A stretch of 16,919 bases of DNA from JACRDV01 sp024860865 [NCBI: Methanobacteriota archaeon]. Lineage in GTDB: Archaea > JACRDV01. The notes beneath the pieces are model-generated. The model made no database searches and had not been told where the DNA came from. It was given only the letters and a program-made list of their open reading frames with translations. Position numbers and translations under genes: made by a program. This document shows, one piece after another, positions 1 through 6,818 of this stretch. Location of the stretch: assembly GCA_024860865.1 (NCBI GenBank), contig JACRDV010000095.1, positions 1 to 16,919 on the forward strand, written 5' to 3'. Position 1 is the stretch's first letter. Each line of letters starts with the position of its first letter.

Positions 1-960
1 GAAAAATTGAACGCAAGCATCATGGGTTGGTCAAGAGCAGCTAAAGAGGATGTAAATGCTGTTATAGAGTCTGAGGCAGATGCTATAGCAATTTCTATTG
101 CGACTTCTGATATTCATTTGCAATATAAGCTAAGAATGACTAGAGAGGAAGTAATTGAAAAAGCACTATCGATGGTAGAATATGCAAAATCACATGGATT
201 ATATATTTCATTAAATGCTGAAGATGCAACTAGAACTGATTTTGCTTTCTTAAGGGAGTTTGCAACAAAAGGGAAAGAGGCTAAGGCAGATAGATTTAGG
301 TTATGCGATACTTTAGGAGTCTTAGTTCCAGTCTCTAGCAGATACCTCACTAAAAGGATAATTGATGAAGTCCGCATACCAGTAGAGATTCATGCTCATA
401 ATGACTATGGCTTGGCTGTTGCGAATACATTAGCAGCGTTTGAGGCAGGAGCTGAGTGGGCTTCAACAACTGTTAATGGACTTGGTGAAAGAGCTGGCAA
501 TGCATCCTTAGAAAGTGTTCTAATGAGTTTGATTAAGCTTTACAATTTAGATGTATCTTTTAAAATAACTAAAATTTGTGAGCTCTCAAACTATGTGGAA
601 AAAGCTTCAGGAATTCCTGTGCCTGTAATTGAAGCAATAGTTGGGAAGCATGTTTTTACTCACGAATCCGGTATACACGTAGATGGTGTGCTAAAATTTC
701 CATATACATACGAGTCCTTTCTGCCTGATGAGATAGGGAGAAGTAGAAGTATTGTAATTGGAAAGCACTCTGGGAAGCACGCTGTATGGGCTAAACTAAA
801 TGAATTAGGAATCAGTGTAGACAAAAGTGAGTTAATTAAGATAGTTGAAGTAGTTAAACACCGCTCTGAAGAGAGAAAAAGAGCAATAACAGATGAAGAA
901 CTGAAAGAGATAGCTCGAGAGATTATCGAACAAACAAAGAAAGAGAGCGAGTCTGAGTGA
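1..960 (+). CDS. Homocitrate synthase-type (AksA/NifV-like) enzyme, 5' partial
   Basis: Acyl-transferring aldolase of the DRE-TIM family (2-isopropylmalate/homocitrate/citramalate synthases), which condenses acetyl-CoA with a 2-oxoacid. The reading frame is open from base 1 (E-K-L-N-A...), so the in-frame TTG at 7 is probably internal. About 60 N-terminal residues, including the expected catalytic Arg/Asp motif, lie outside the window. Visible motifs are HAHNDYG (His codons at 391 and 397, metal ligands), NGLGERAGN, HESGIHVDGVLK and GKHSGKHA. The ESGIHVDGVLK form is what I associate with homocitrate synthases (NifV/AksA) rather than LeuA, which usually reads HQDGVLK. It ends 3 bases before an aconitase-family large subunit, so it starts or belongs to the following operon. 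The family is secure. Substrate is less so: 2-oxoglutarate (lysine or coenzyme B routes) is favoured, but 2-isopropylmalate synthase is not excluded. Confidence 0.88.
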   Translation, partial: EKLNASIMGWSRAAKEDVNAVIESEADAIAISIATSDIHLQYKLRMTREEVIEKALSMVEYAKSHGLYISLNAEDATRTDFAFLREFATKGKEAKADRFRLCDTLGVLVPVSSRYLTKRIIDEVRIPVEIHAHNDYGLAVANTLAAFEAGAEWASTTVNGLGERAGNASLESVLMSLIKLYNLDVSFKITKICELSNYVEKASGIPVPVIEAIVGKHVFTHESGIHVDGVLKFPYTYESFLPDEIGRSRSIVIGKHSGKHAVWAKLNELGISVDKSELIKIVEVVKHRSEERKRAITDEELKEIAREIIEQTKKESESE

Positions 961-963
961 GGC

Positions 964-2217
964 ATGGGCAAAACCATCGCAGAAAAAATTCTAAGTGAGC
1001 ATTCCAACAAAGATGCTTATGCCAATGATATAGTTGTGGCTAATATTGATATTGCATTTGTGCAAGATGGAACTGGGCCTCTTACAATTCAAGAATTGCA
1101 AAAACTTGGTAAAGAAGAAGTTTTTAATTCCAATAGAACTATGTTATTTATTGATCATGCGGCACCAAGTCCTCGAGAAGAGCTCTCAAATGCGCACTCA
1201 ATTTTAAGAAATTTTGCTAAAAAAACTGGCGTTAGGTTGTATGAAATAGGTGCTGGGATCAGCCATCAAATTTTAATTGAAGATCACGTGAACCCTGGGG
1301 AAGTTATAGTCGGAGCCGATTCGCACACTTGTACATCAGGTGCGATGGGAGCGTTTGCAACTGGAATGGGATCAACTGACATAGCTATTGCAATGGCATT
1401 GGGCAAAACATGGTTTAGAGTTCCAGAAACTTTTAGGATAAATATTGATGGAAAACTATCCAGAGGAGTTTACTCAAAAGACTTGATGTTACATTTCATT
1501 GGAATTATTAAAGCTGATGGCGCTACTTACAAGTCATTAGAGTTTGCTGGCGAAACGATAGAGAACATGATAATGTCTGAAAGACTTACTCTAGCGAATA
1601 TGGCGGTAGAGACCGGAGCAAAGACTGGGTTAATTGCTTCGGATAAAAAAACCAAACAATTCCTGGAACAGCAAGGGCGGGGTAATAGATTTAAAACAAT
1701 AAGATCAGATGAGGATGCTATTTATGAGCGCAATATCGATATAGATGCTTCAAATATTGTGCCCATGGTTTCAGCACCCTATGCTGTAGATAACGTTAAG
1801 ACAGTTGAAAAAGTTACTGGCATAAAAGTAGACCAAGTCTTTATAGGAACATGTACGAATGGTCGCTTAGAGGATTTGCGAGTTGTGGCTGAATATTTAA
1901 AAGGGAAGAAAAAGCATGTTGATACCCGCTTGATCGTTGCACCGGCCTCTCGGACAGTGTATTTTCAGGCAATAAAAGAGGGTATTATCCAAATTTTAGT
2001 CGAAGCAGGGGCTTTAATTTTCCCCCCTGGATGTGGAGCATGTGTTGGGATCCACGGGGGTATCCTTGGAAATAACGAAGTCTGTCTGTCAACACAAAAT
2101 CGTAACTTCAAAGGAAGAATGGGCAATCCTAGAGGAGAAATTTATTTGTGCTCACCAGCAACTGCTGCAATCTCAGCAATTAAGGGTGAGATTACGGATC
2201 CAAGGGAGAGAATATGA
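964..2217 (+). CDS. Homoaconitase / 3-isopropylmalate dehydratase large subunit
   Basis: Iron-sulfur hydro-lyase subunit of the aconitase family (LeuC/HacA/AksD, 417 residues, the usual length). With its small subunit it isomerises homocitrate to homoisocitrate, or 2- to 3-isopropylmalate. The [4Fe-4S] cluster cysteines are Cys297 in GTCTNGR and Cys357 and Cys360 in GCGAC. The substrate-site motifs GADSHTCTSGA and the FATGMGSTD segment are present near residues 117-140. ATG at 964 follows the synthase stop by 3 bases. The end overlaps the next start as ATGA (2214-2217), indicating translational coupling to the small subunit. Substrate cannot be read from this subunit. The homocitrate-synthase-type neighbour and the LRT loop of the small subunit favour homoaconitase. 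Confidence 0.92.
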   Translation: MGKTIAEKILSEHSNKDAYANDIVVANIDIAFVQDGTGPLTIQELQKLGKEEVFNSNRTMLFIDHAAPSPREELSNAHSILRNFAKKTGVRLYEIGAGISHQILIEDHVNPGEVIVGADSHTCTSGAMGAFATGMGSTDIAIAMALGKTWFRVPETFRINIDGKLSRGVYSKDLMLHFIGIIKADGATYKSLEFAGETIENMIMSERLTLANMAVETGAKTGLIASDKKTKQFLEQQGRGNRFKTIRSDEDAIYERNIDIDASNIVPMVSAPYAVDNVKTVEKVTGIKVDQVFIGTCTNGRLEDLRVVAEYLKGKKKHVDTRLIVAPASRTVYFQAIKEGIIQILVEAGALIFPPGCGACVGIHGGILGNNEVCLSTQNRNFKGRMGNPRGEIYLCSPATAAISAIKGEITDPRERI

Positions 2218-2714
2218 AACTTATAGGCAAAGCACTGAAATTCGAAGATAACATAAGCACGGATTTGATTATTCCTGGGCGTTATTTTCATTTGCGAACA
2301 GATCTTCAGGAACTAGCTAAGCACGTTTTAGAGGATGCTGATCCAGACCTCGCTAAAAAAGTTCAAAAAGGAGATTTTGTTGTAGCTGGCAAGAACTTTG
2401 GAATGGGTTCGAGCAGAGAACATGCTGCAATAGTAATCAAGCTTACAGGAGTTAGTGCAGTTTTAGCAAAATCTTTTGCTAGAATTTTTTACAGAAATGC
2501 TGTAAATATTGGTTTGCCAGTTTTGGAATTAGATACAAATGGAATTGATGAAGGTAATGAGCTTGAAGTAGACCTCTCTAGAGGTATAGTTTTTAATAAA
2601 ACTAAAAAGTTTGAGATGAGAGTGAAGCCATTGCCTAAGGTAATGGTCAATATACTAGAAGATGGCGGATTAGTAGCGCATATCAAAAAACATAGAGATT
2701 TCAAGTTAGATTGA
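2214..2714 (+). CDS. Homoaconitase / 3-isopropylmalate dehydratase small subunit
   Basis: Swivelling-domain partner (LeuD/HacB/AksE type, 166 residues) of the preceding large subunit. It contributes substrate-binding residues to the composite active site. Visible are the N-terminal [12 protein letters not shown] segment, the specificity loop with Leu27-Arg28-Thr29 (residues 24-30), the [11 protein letters not shown] motif at 61-71 and [12 protein letters not shown]. Most relatives have Cys where this protein has Met64 (NFGCGSSRE). From memory of methanogen enzymes, YLRT-type loops mark homoaconitase and YLVY-type loops mark isopropylmalate isomerase. The loop here carries LRT, though with extra residues (RYFHLRTD). 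The ATG overlaps the previous stop by 4 bases, and the next gene starts 7 bases after this stop. Confidence 0.9.
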   Translation: MKLIGKALKFEDNISTDLIIPGRYFHLRTDLQELAKHVLEDADPDLAKKVQKGDFVVAGKNFGMGSSREHAAIVIKLTGVSAVLAKSFARIFYRNAVNIGLPVLELDTNGIDEGNELEVDLSRGIVFNKTKKFEMRVKPLPKVMVNILEDGGLVAHIKKHRDFKLD

Positions 2715-2721
2715 GGATTTT

Positions 2722-3729
2722 ATGGTGCATAATATAACTTTAATCCCTGGTGATGGCATTGGGCCTGAAGTAACAGATGCAGCTGTAAAAGTTTTAGAAG
2801 CAAGTGGAGCAGATATTGAGTTTGAAAGAGTAAAAGCAGGCGAAGCAGCAATAAAGGAATATGGCACGCCTTTGCCTGATGAAGTCCTCCAGTCTATAAA
2901 GAAAAATAAAGTTGCTTTAAAGGGTCCAGTAACCACACCAATTGGTTATGGCTTTCGCAGTGTTAATGTTAGTATTAGACAGGCGCTTAACTTGTATGCA
3001 AATGTAAGGCCTGCTGAATCCTTTGAAGGCGTAAAATCTCGTTATGAAAATGTGAACCTAGTTATCATAAGAGAAAATACAGAAGGTCTTTACTCTGGAA
3101 TTGAACGATTAAAGGACCAGAATACAGCTGAGAGCATAAGAATAATCACAAGAAAGGCTTCCGAGAGGATAGTAAGATTTTCTTTCGAATATGCTATCAG
3201 GGAAGGGCGGAAAAAAGTAACAGCTGTGCACAAGGCGAATATTCTGAAGGTCAGTTGTGGTTTATTTTTAGAGTCAGCTCGTAACATTGCTAAGAATTAT
3301 TCTCAAATTAAGTTTGAAGATTGTCTTGTAGACAATATGGCAATGCAACTTGTAAAGAACCCTGAACTTTATGATGTTATAGTTACAACAAACCTCTTTG
3401 GAGATATATTATCCGATTTGTGCGCCGGGCTAGTTGGTGGCTTGGGTATGGTTCCTTCTGCAAATATTGGGGATGATATTGCAGTTTTTGAGCCAGTTCA
3501 TGGATCAGCCCCAAAATATGCGGGATTAAATAAAGTAAATCCAACAGCAATGATACTTTCTTCAGTTTTAATGTTAAAACATATCGGTGAGAAAGATGTC
3601 GCTATGAAAATTAGGAGTGCTCTAAGACAAGTATTGAGGGAGGGTAAAACAGTAACTTATGACTTGGGTGGAAAAGCTTCTACCACTGAGATGGCTAATG
3701 AAATCATAAAAAAAATAGAAGAGAGTTAA
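2722..3729 (+). CDS. Isocitrate/homoisocitrate/isopropylmalate-type dehydrogenase
   Basis: Beta-decarboxylating dehydrogenase of the IDH/IPMDH family, 335 residues, last gene of the operon. It would oxidise and decarboxylate the 2-hydroxy-tricarboxylate made by the preceding isomerase. The N-terminus has the family motif [11 protein letters not shown]. Metal and substrate residues include Arg96 (NVRP), Arg117 (RENTEG), Tyr124, Lys171, Asp204, Asp228 and Asp232. The specificity segment [18 protein letters not shown] has Ser80 and Asn82, the isocitrate-dehydrogenase-like arrangement rather than the hydrophobic pocket of LeuB. The coenzyme loop is HGSAPKYAG with Lys265-Tyr266, the pair linked to NADP in E. 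coli Icd (Lys344/Tyr345). NAD-type enzymes usually have Asp-Ile there. TYDLGG near the C-terminus keeps the Tyr but not the Arg of the Icd NADP site. Operon context suggests homoisocitrate; the residues alone would allow isocitrate. Confidence 0.9.
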   Translation: MVHNITLIPGDGIGPEVTDAAVKVLEASGADIEFERVKAGEAAIKEYGTPLPDEVLQSIKKNKVALKGPVTTPIGYGFRSVNVSIRQALNLYANVRPAESFEGVKSRYENVNLVIIRENTEGLYSGIERLKDQNTAESIRIITRKASERIVRFSFEYAIREGRKKVTAVHKANILKVSCGLFLESARNIAKNYSQIKFEDCLVDNMAMQLVKNPELYDVIVTTNLFGDILSDLCAGLVGGLGMVPSANIGDDIAVFEPVHGSAPKYAGLNKVNPTAMILSSVLMLKHIGEKDVAMKIRSALRQVLREGKTVTYDLGGKASTTEMANEIIKKIEES

Positions 3730-3766
3730 GTGAAATAAAAACATATGATTTTCAAATAATTAATGG

Positions 3767-3777
3767 TCTTTTTTTAC
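3767..3777 (+). terminator. T-rich terminator after the chain-elongation operon
   Basis: A run of seven T (3769-3775) lies about 40 bases after the dehydrogenase stop, with no clear hairpin. Archaeal RNA polymerase terminates on U-tracts, so this is a plausible intrinsic terminator. It sits directly upstream of the TATA-like box for the next gene. Confidence 0.45.
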
Positions 3778-3778
3778 T

Positions 3779-3790
3779 ATAAATTTAAAT
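3779..3790 (+). promoter_or_regulatory. TATA-like box upstream of the HIT gene
   Basis: ATAAATTTAAAT (3779-3790) resembles archaeal box A. A start about 25 bases downstream (around 3812) would leave a short leader carrying the Shine-Dalgarno at 3821-3826 ahead of the ATG at 3831. Predicted by eye only. Confidence 0.45.
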
Positions 3791-3830
3791 GAGTAACAAT
3801 GAAGGTTAAAACCTGAAAATGGTGAGAGAG

Positions 3831-4268
3831 ATGAAATGCGTATTTTGTAATTTCGAAAAAATAATGAATCAGATATTTTTTGAAACTGAAAATTATTGTT
3901 GTCTGTATAACATAAAACCAGTTCTACCGGGGCATTCTTTAATTATACCGAGAAAACACGTGGAAAGTTTTCTAGATTTCAAGGAAGATGAATTGAAAGA
4001 GATGTTTTTGTTAGTACAAAAAATTGTTAAAGTATTAATGAAAACTTATGGTTCTAATGGATTTAATTTAGGCATACAAGAGGGAGAAAGTGCTGGGCAG
4101 TCAATTCAACATTTTCATATACATCTGCTTCCAAGAAGGACAGGGGATATGGAAGGTGACCCGAGCAAGTGGTTTACTCGATTGTTTGATAATAAAAATT
4201 TACCGATTTTTTCAGAGGAAGACATAAAGAGAAACATCTCAATGATAAAAAAACAATTAAGTGATTAG
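3831..4268 (+). CDS. HIT-family nucleotide hydrolase/transferase
   Basis: Histidine-triad protein of 145 residues acting on nucleotide phosphoryl bonds (Ap4A hydrolase, adenylylated-compound hydrolase or related). The triad is in QSIQHFHIHLLPRR with His84, His86 and His88, His86 being the expected nucleophile. An N-terminal CxxC (Cys3, Cys6) matches the half zinc site common in bacterial and archaeal HIT proteins. I chose ATG 3831 over ATG 3819 because GGTGAG (3821-3826) is a good ribosome binding site for 3831 and lies inside the longer version, and because MKCVFC is the usual family beginning. The gene stands alone with its own TATA-like box. The sequence is close to both Fhit-like and Hint-like groups, so the exact substrate is open. 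Confidence 0.88.
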   Translation: MKCVFCNFEKIMNQIFFETENYCCLYNIKPVLPGHSLIIPRKHVESFLDFKEDELKEMFLLVQKIVKVLMKTYGSNGFNLGIQEGESAGQSIQHFHIHLLPRRTGDMEGDPSKWFTRLFDNKNLPIFSEEDIKRNISMIKKQLSD

Positions 4269-4327
4269 CAATTGTTCAAATAAATCGAAAGCCTAAAAAT
4301 ATTACTAAATATTAATGAGGTTTATAG

Positions 4328-5377
4328 TTGATCCTAACTTTTGAACAAGAAAAGCGAATTATTCAAACTTTATTAAAAAAATTAAACGCTTCAGGCGAAG
4401 AAGCAGGTATTGTAGCTGAAGTTCTTGGTGAAGGGGACCTTAGAGGTTTTGGTTCCCATGGAATTTTAAGATTGCCTTATATCATCCGCGGAATAAAAAG
4501 AGGAACAATTGTTCCGCAATCAAAAATAAAAATTGTTAAAGAAACTCTTGCAACCGCTTTGATCGATGGCAATCATGGATTAGGACACCATGTTGCAGTT
4601 CAAGCTATGAAACTGGCAATTGAAAAAGCAAAAAAGCATGGAATTGGAGCAGTAGGAGTTTTTAATTCAAATCATTTTGGAATAGCAGGTTACTATGCTG
4701 AGATGGCGATTAAGGAGAATTTAATTGGAATTGTTATAACTACTACTGATCCTCTTGTCCATCCTTGGGGCGGAGTTGAACCAATCCTCGGAACCAATGC
4801 TTTAGCGGTTGGAATTCCAGCAGAACCAATTCCAATTCTTATGGACATGGCAACAAGTGTAGCATCACGAGGAAAAATTCTTGAAGCTATGAAAAAAGGG
4901 CAAAAAATTCCGGAGGGTTGGGCTATTGATACTGAAGGCTATCCAACAACTGATCCGGAAAAAGCTGCAAAAGGTGCTCTCAGTCCATTTGGAGGAGTTA
5001 AAGGATATGCTTTAAGTTTTATCCTTGAAATTTTAGCAGGGTCTCTTGTTAACGCAGCCGTTGGCAAAGAAGTTCATGGGACTCTGGAGCCAAAGAGTTT
5101 CTGCACTAAAGGAGACTTTATGATTGCATTGGATCCTCAAGCGTATACCCTAGTTGAAGAATTTAAGTCGCGGGTAAAGAATTTCATAGTAGAATTAAAG
5201 ACTTCAAAGAAAGCACCTGGGTTTAACGAAATTTTGGTCCCTGGCGAACCAGAATTTAGAACTAGAGAAAAGCGATTGAAGGAAGGTATTCCAATTGCTG
5301 ATGAGGTTTGGAATGAGCTGAAACAGATTTCTCAAGAATTAGGAATAGATTTGAATTATTTGAAAGATTTGGGATGA
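4328..5377 (+). CDS. Malate/L-lactate/L-sulfolactate-type dehydrogenase (Ldh2 family)
   Basis: NAD(P)-dependent 2-hydroxyacid oxidoreductase of the Ldh2 family (349 residues), the non-Rossmann group containing archaeal malate dehydrogenase II and ComC sulfolactate dehydrogenase. Visible are the R-x-F-G-S-H-G-x-x-R segment near residues 39-48, SNHFGIAGYYAE (about 118-129) with the likely catalytic His, MDMATS, GGVKGYALS, and the C-terminal VPGEPE motif. TTG at 4328 is taken as start because GAGGT (4317-4321) is well spaced before it and the family N-terminus begins a few residues before a helix like this one. The substrate cannot be assigned from sequence. Location beside AksA/D/E/F-like genes makes ComC (coenzyme M synthesis) one possibility and malate dehydrogenase another. 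Confidence 0.88.
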   Translation: MILTFEQEKRIIQTLLKKLNASGEEAGIVAEVLGEGDLRGFGSHGILRLPYIIRGIKRGTIVPQSKIKIVKETLATALIDGNHGLGHHVAVQAMKLAIEKAKKHGIGAVGVFNSNHFGIAGYYAEMAIKENLIGIVITTTDPLVHPWGGVEPILGTNALAVGIPAEPIPILMDMATSVASRGKILEAMKKGQKIPEGWAIDTEGYPTTDPEKAAKGALSPFGGVKGYALSFILEILAGSLVNAAVGKEVHGTLEPKSFCTKGDFMIALDPQAYTLVEEFKSRVKNFIVELKTSKKAPGFNEILVPGEPEFRTREKRLKEGIPIADEVWNELKQISQELGIDLNYLKDLG

Positions 5378-5484
5378 ATTTTATTGATTCTGATTATATT
5401 CTGAAATTGGTATTGCACCAACAAAAAAGGGGCAATGATTTTGTAATCCCAAAACCTTTATCCTTTTAAACCTAAGATAACACC
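5378..5484. other. Intergenic spacer with possible promoter for the TA pair
   Basis: A small inverted repeat TTGGT-attgc-ACCAA (5407-5421) follows the dehydrogenase stop. The segment CCTTTATCCTTTTAAA (5455-5470) contains TATA-like sequence placed 15-30 bases before ATG 5485, compatible with a leaderless or nearly leaderless transcript. No Shine-Dalgarno is visible before 5485. Confidence 0.35.
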
Positions 5485-5877
5485 ATGAAATCAAATTTTA
5501 CGATGAAAAATACGGACCCGCTCAAAAAACTTGTATCTAAGGCAGAGAAAGATAGGGATGTCTTAGCTGTTGTCATATACGGTAGCTACGCGAGGGGTGA
5601 GAAATACAGGGATATCGACGTATGCCTTGTACTTGACCCACGAGTTCATGCAAATGCTTTTGAGAAGCGGCTTGGGTATTCGGGTCATAGAAATATAGAT
5701 GTCAATATTTTTCAGGCGCTGCCTCTTTACATACAAAAAAGAATCCTCCAAGAAGGAATTGTAGCGCTTTGTAAAGATGAAGATGCCTTATACGACATAG
5801 CTATAAAAGCTGTAAAGGAGTTCGAGCTCTTTAAACCAAAATATGAGCTTTACCTTGAAGGTGTAGCTAATGGATAA
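5485..5877 (+). CDS. mntA: MNT-type nucleotidyltransferase antitoxin (MntA-like)
   Basis: Minimal nucleotidyltransferase of 130 residues, the antitoxin half of an MNT/HEPN pair. Known MntA proteins neutralise HepT by transferring AMP to a Tyr of the toxin. The active-site motif is GSYARGEKYRDID, with Gly33-Ser34, Asp43 and Asp45. Asp72 in IDVNIF is the likely third carboxylate. The GS-to-DxD distance is two residues shorter than in the common GSx10DxD form, a variant I believe also occurs in other archaeal proteins. The stop overlaps the HEPN start by 8 bases (5870-5877), the usual tight coupling. ATG 5503 is a possible alternative start. Codons here use more G/C at third positions than the flanking genes, suggesting transfer. 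Confidence 0.87.
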   Translation: MKSNFTMKNTDPLKKLVSKAEKDRDVLAVVIYGSYARGEKYRDIDVCLVLDPRVHANAFEKRLGYSGHRNIDVNIFQALPLYIQKRILQEGIVALCKDEDALYDIAIKAVKEFELFKPKYELYLEGVANG

Positions 5878-6289
5878 AGAGCGCATACTGGCAAAGCTCG
5901 ACGAAATGGAGCAGTATCTTAGCGAGCTGCAAAGTATAATTCCTGATAGCTTCGAGGAATATCAGAGAAGCATCAAGACGAAAAGAGCGACGGAAAGGCT
6001 TCTCCAGATAACCATAGAGGCAGTAATGGATACCTGTGCCCTGCTGGTAAAAGAATTGAAGCTCGGCTTGCCCTCTGCTGAGGAGGAATTTCTTGAAAAG
6101 CTTGAAGGCAAAGTCCTCGAACCTGCTACACTCGAGAATCTCAAAAGAATGAAAAGCTTCAGGAATTTGCTTGTGCACGGCTACGCAAAAATAGACGATG
6201 CTAAGGTTTTTGAAATTCTTGAAGACAGGCTGGGAGATTTTGAAGATTTCAAGGCACAAGTATTGAAATTTCTTAAAATAAAGTCATGA
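5870..6289 (+). CDS. hepT: HEPN-domain toxin (HepT-like, DUF86)
   Basis: HEPN-family protein, 139 residues, almost all helical, partner of the upstream nucleotidyltransferase. HEPN toxins of this group are RNases acting through an Rx4-6H site. Here RNLLVHGY gives Arg98, His103 and Tyr105, fitting the RX4HXY motif whose Tyr is the AMPylation target in characterised MntA/HepT pairs. Translation is coupled: AAGGTG (5858-5863) precedes ATG 5870 inside the antitoxin gene. The stop TGA overlaps an ATG (6286-6289) that begins a broken cas4-like frame, so the pair was once, or still is, co-transcribed with it. All catalytic residues are intact, so the module may be functional despite the decayed neighbour. 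Confidence 0.88.
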   Translation: MDKERILAKLDEMEQYLSELQSIIPDSFEEYQRSIKTKRATERLLQITIEAVMDTCALLVKELKLGLPSAEEEFLEKLEGKVLEPATLENLKRMKSFRNLLVHGYAKIDDAKVFEILEDRLGDFEDFKAQVLKFLKIKS

Positions 6290-6541
6290 GCATCATAGGA
6301 GTAATGGTCCAGTACTATAAGGCATGCAAGCGAGAGCTCTAGTTTTTTGCGCCCAGATAAATATGAACTACGACGACGAGAACATTTCCATAGGTAGATT
6401 GACCACGAGAAGAGCTTTTCGAGGGAGAAGAAGAACATAAATCTTGGCGAGGTTGCCTTCGACTTCGTGCGGAAAGAGGGTGACTTGACCATCTTCGAGA
6501 TTAAAAAGTCCAAAAAGCTTGGGAAAAACAAAAATGTTTGA
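6286..6541 (+). pseudogene. Broken cas4-like (RecB-type nuclease) remnant
   Basis: Translating the plus strand in pieces gives a Cas4-like protein. Piece 1 (6286-6351) reads GVMVQYYKACKREL, then a TAG stop at 6340-6342 where Cas4 has Trp, then FFA. Piece 2 (6354-6401) reads INMNYDDENISIGRL. Piece 3 (6404-6541) contains HEKSF, then EVAFDFV and the nuclease core DLTIFEIKKSKK with the E-x-K motif, ending at TGA 6539-6541. The pieces are connected by two apparent one-base deletions (near 6352 and 6402). The C-terminal half with the QxxxY motif and Cys cluster is gone. The initial ATG overlaps the hepT stop (ATGA). Cas4 is a CRISPR-adaptation nuclease but also occurs alone on mobile elements; no CRISPR array is in this window. 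Sequencing error could explain single frameshifts but not the missing C-terminus. Confidence 0.72.
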
Positions 6542-6555
6542 GATGAACTAAGTTA

Positions 6556-6639
6556 ATGCAAAGTATTTTCTCTCGTGGCCGCTACTGTTCCAAATGCGGG
6601 ATGGTTTTGATCTCGCCTGATTCTCTCAAAAATAGCTAA
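6556..6639 (+). pseudogene. Zinc-knuckle C-terminal fragment (possible integrase tail)
   Basis: A 27-residue frame from ATG 6556 to TAA 6639 encodes GRYCSKCGMVLISPDSL. A terminal R-Y-C-S-K-C-G knuckle like this is familiar from archaeal tyrosine recombinases and other small zinc ribbons. Only one CxxC is present and no ribosome binding site is visible. I read it as the leftover end of a larger gene, possibly the integrase of the element that brought the MNT/HEPN and cas4-like genes. The assignment is weak. Confidence 0.3.
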
Positions 6640-6645
6640 AAAAAA
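6638..6645 (-). terminator. T8 terminator for the minus-strand trpS-pheST-hexuloisomerase operon
   Basis: Eight A on the plus strand (6638-6645) give eight T on the minus strand, about 170 bases past the hexuloisomerase stop and just after the tRNA-like fragment. No hairpin is needed for archaeal U-tract termination. Confidence 0.4.
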
Positions 6646-6667
6646 GGCTTGGTTTATTTAAGATTAG

Positions 6668-6735
6668 TGGTGGGGCCCGCCGAGATTTGAACTCAAGTTC
6701 TGGTTATAATCCCTGGCGACCCAGACCCTTGGCTA
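6668..6735 (-). pseudogene. Degenerate tRNA, 3' part (T-arm, acceptor strand, CCA)
   Basis: Read on the minus strand, 6697-6668 gives a T-arm with stem GAG/CTC around loop TTCAAAT (extendable by two G-T pairs). It is followed by the acceptor 3' strand GGCGGGCCCC and an encoded ACCA. Upstream, GTAGCCAAGG (6736-6727) resembles a D-arm start. However, no anticodon stem folds properly and no matching 5' acceptor strand (GGGCCCG or GGGGCCC) is found nearby. The gene is therefore broken or represents only a 3' tRNA end, as left by integration of mobile elements into tRNA genes. The T-stem C-to-T differences also suggest decay. Split or intron-containing tRNA was considered but not supported. Confidence 0.5.
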
Positions 6736-6818
6736 CATTTCTTGGATGGCTTATATAACTGAGCCAATTGTTGAAAGAGACCAGTTGAGAGCCAACCACA
6801 AAGAGACTAAAGAGGAAG

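Larger units (their letters stand above)
6542..6818. other. Gene-poor junction between the defence island and the minus-strand operon
   Basis: No intact gene is visible here. Together with the cas4 remnant this makes about 530 bases without a working gene. It holds the zinc-knuckle fragment, the T8 tract and the tRNA 3'-end fragment. Between 6748 and 6815, on the minus strand, TTGGCTC occurs twice in imperfectly repeated surroundings (6788-6800 and 6758-6767 regions). I see no function for that. Confidence 0.5.

Noticed and set aside
5962-6259. Minus-strand frames antisense to hepT
   Set aside because: They are shadows of the HEPN gene, which has an intact RX4HXY motif and coupled partner.
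6340-6342. UAG in the cas4-like frame as pyrrolysine or readthrough
   Set aside because: The position is normally Trp (TGG to TAG is one change) and two further frameshifts and a truncation follow, so decay is the simpler reading.
6181-6531. 116-residue minus-strand open frame across hepT and the cas4 remnant
   Set aside because: Its protein has no recognisable motif and it lies antisense to the conserved HEPN and Cas4-like reading frames.
6668-6790. Complete tRNA gene, possibly with introns, on the minus strand
   Set aside because: The 3' T-arm and CCA are clear, but no complementary 5' acceptor strand and no proper anticodon stem could be found upstream, and no permuted 5' half is downstream.
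6290-6818. CRISPR array near the cas4-like remnant
   Set aside because: No regularly spaced direct repeats are present there or elsewhere in the window.
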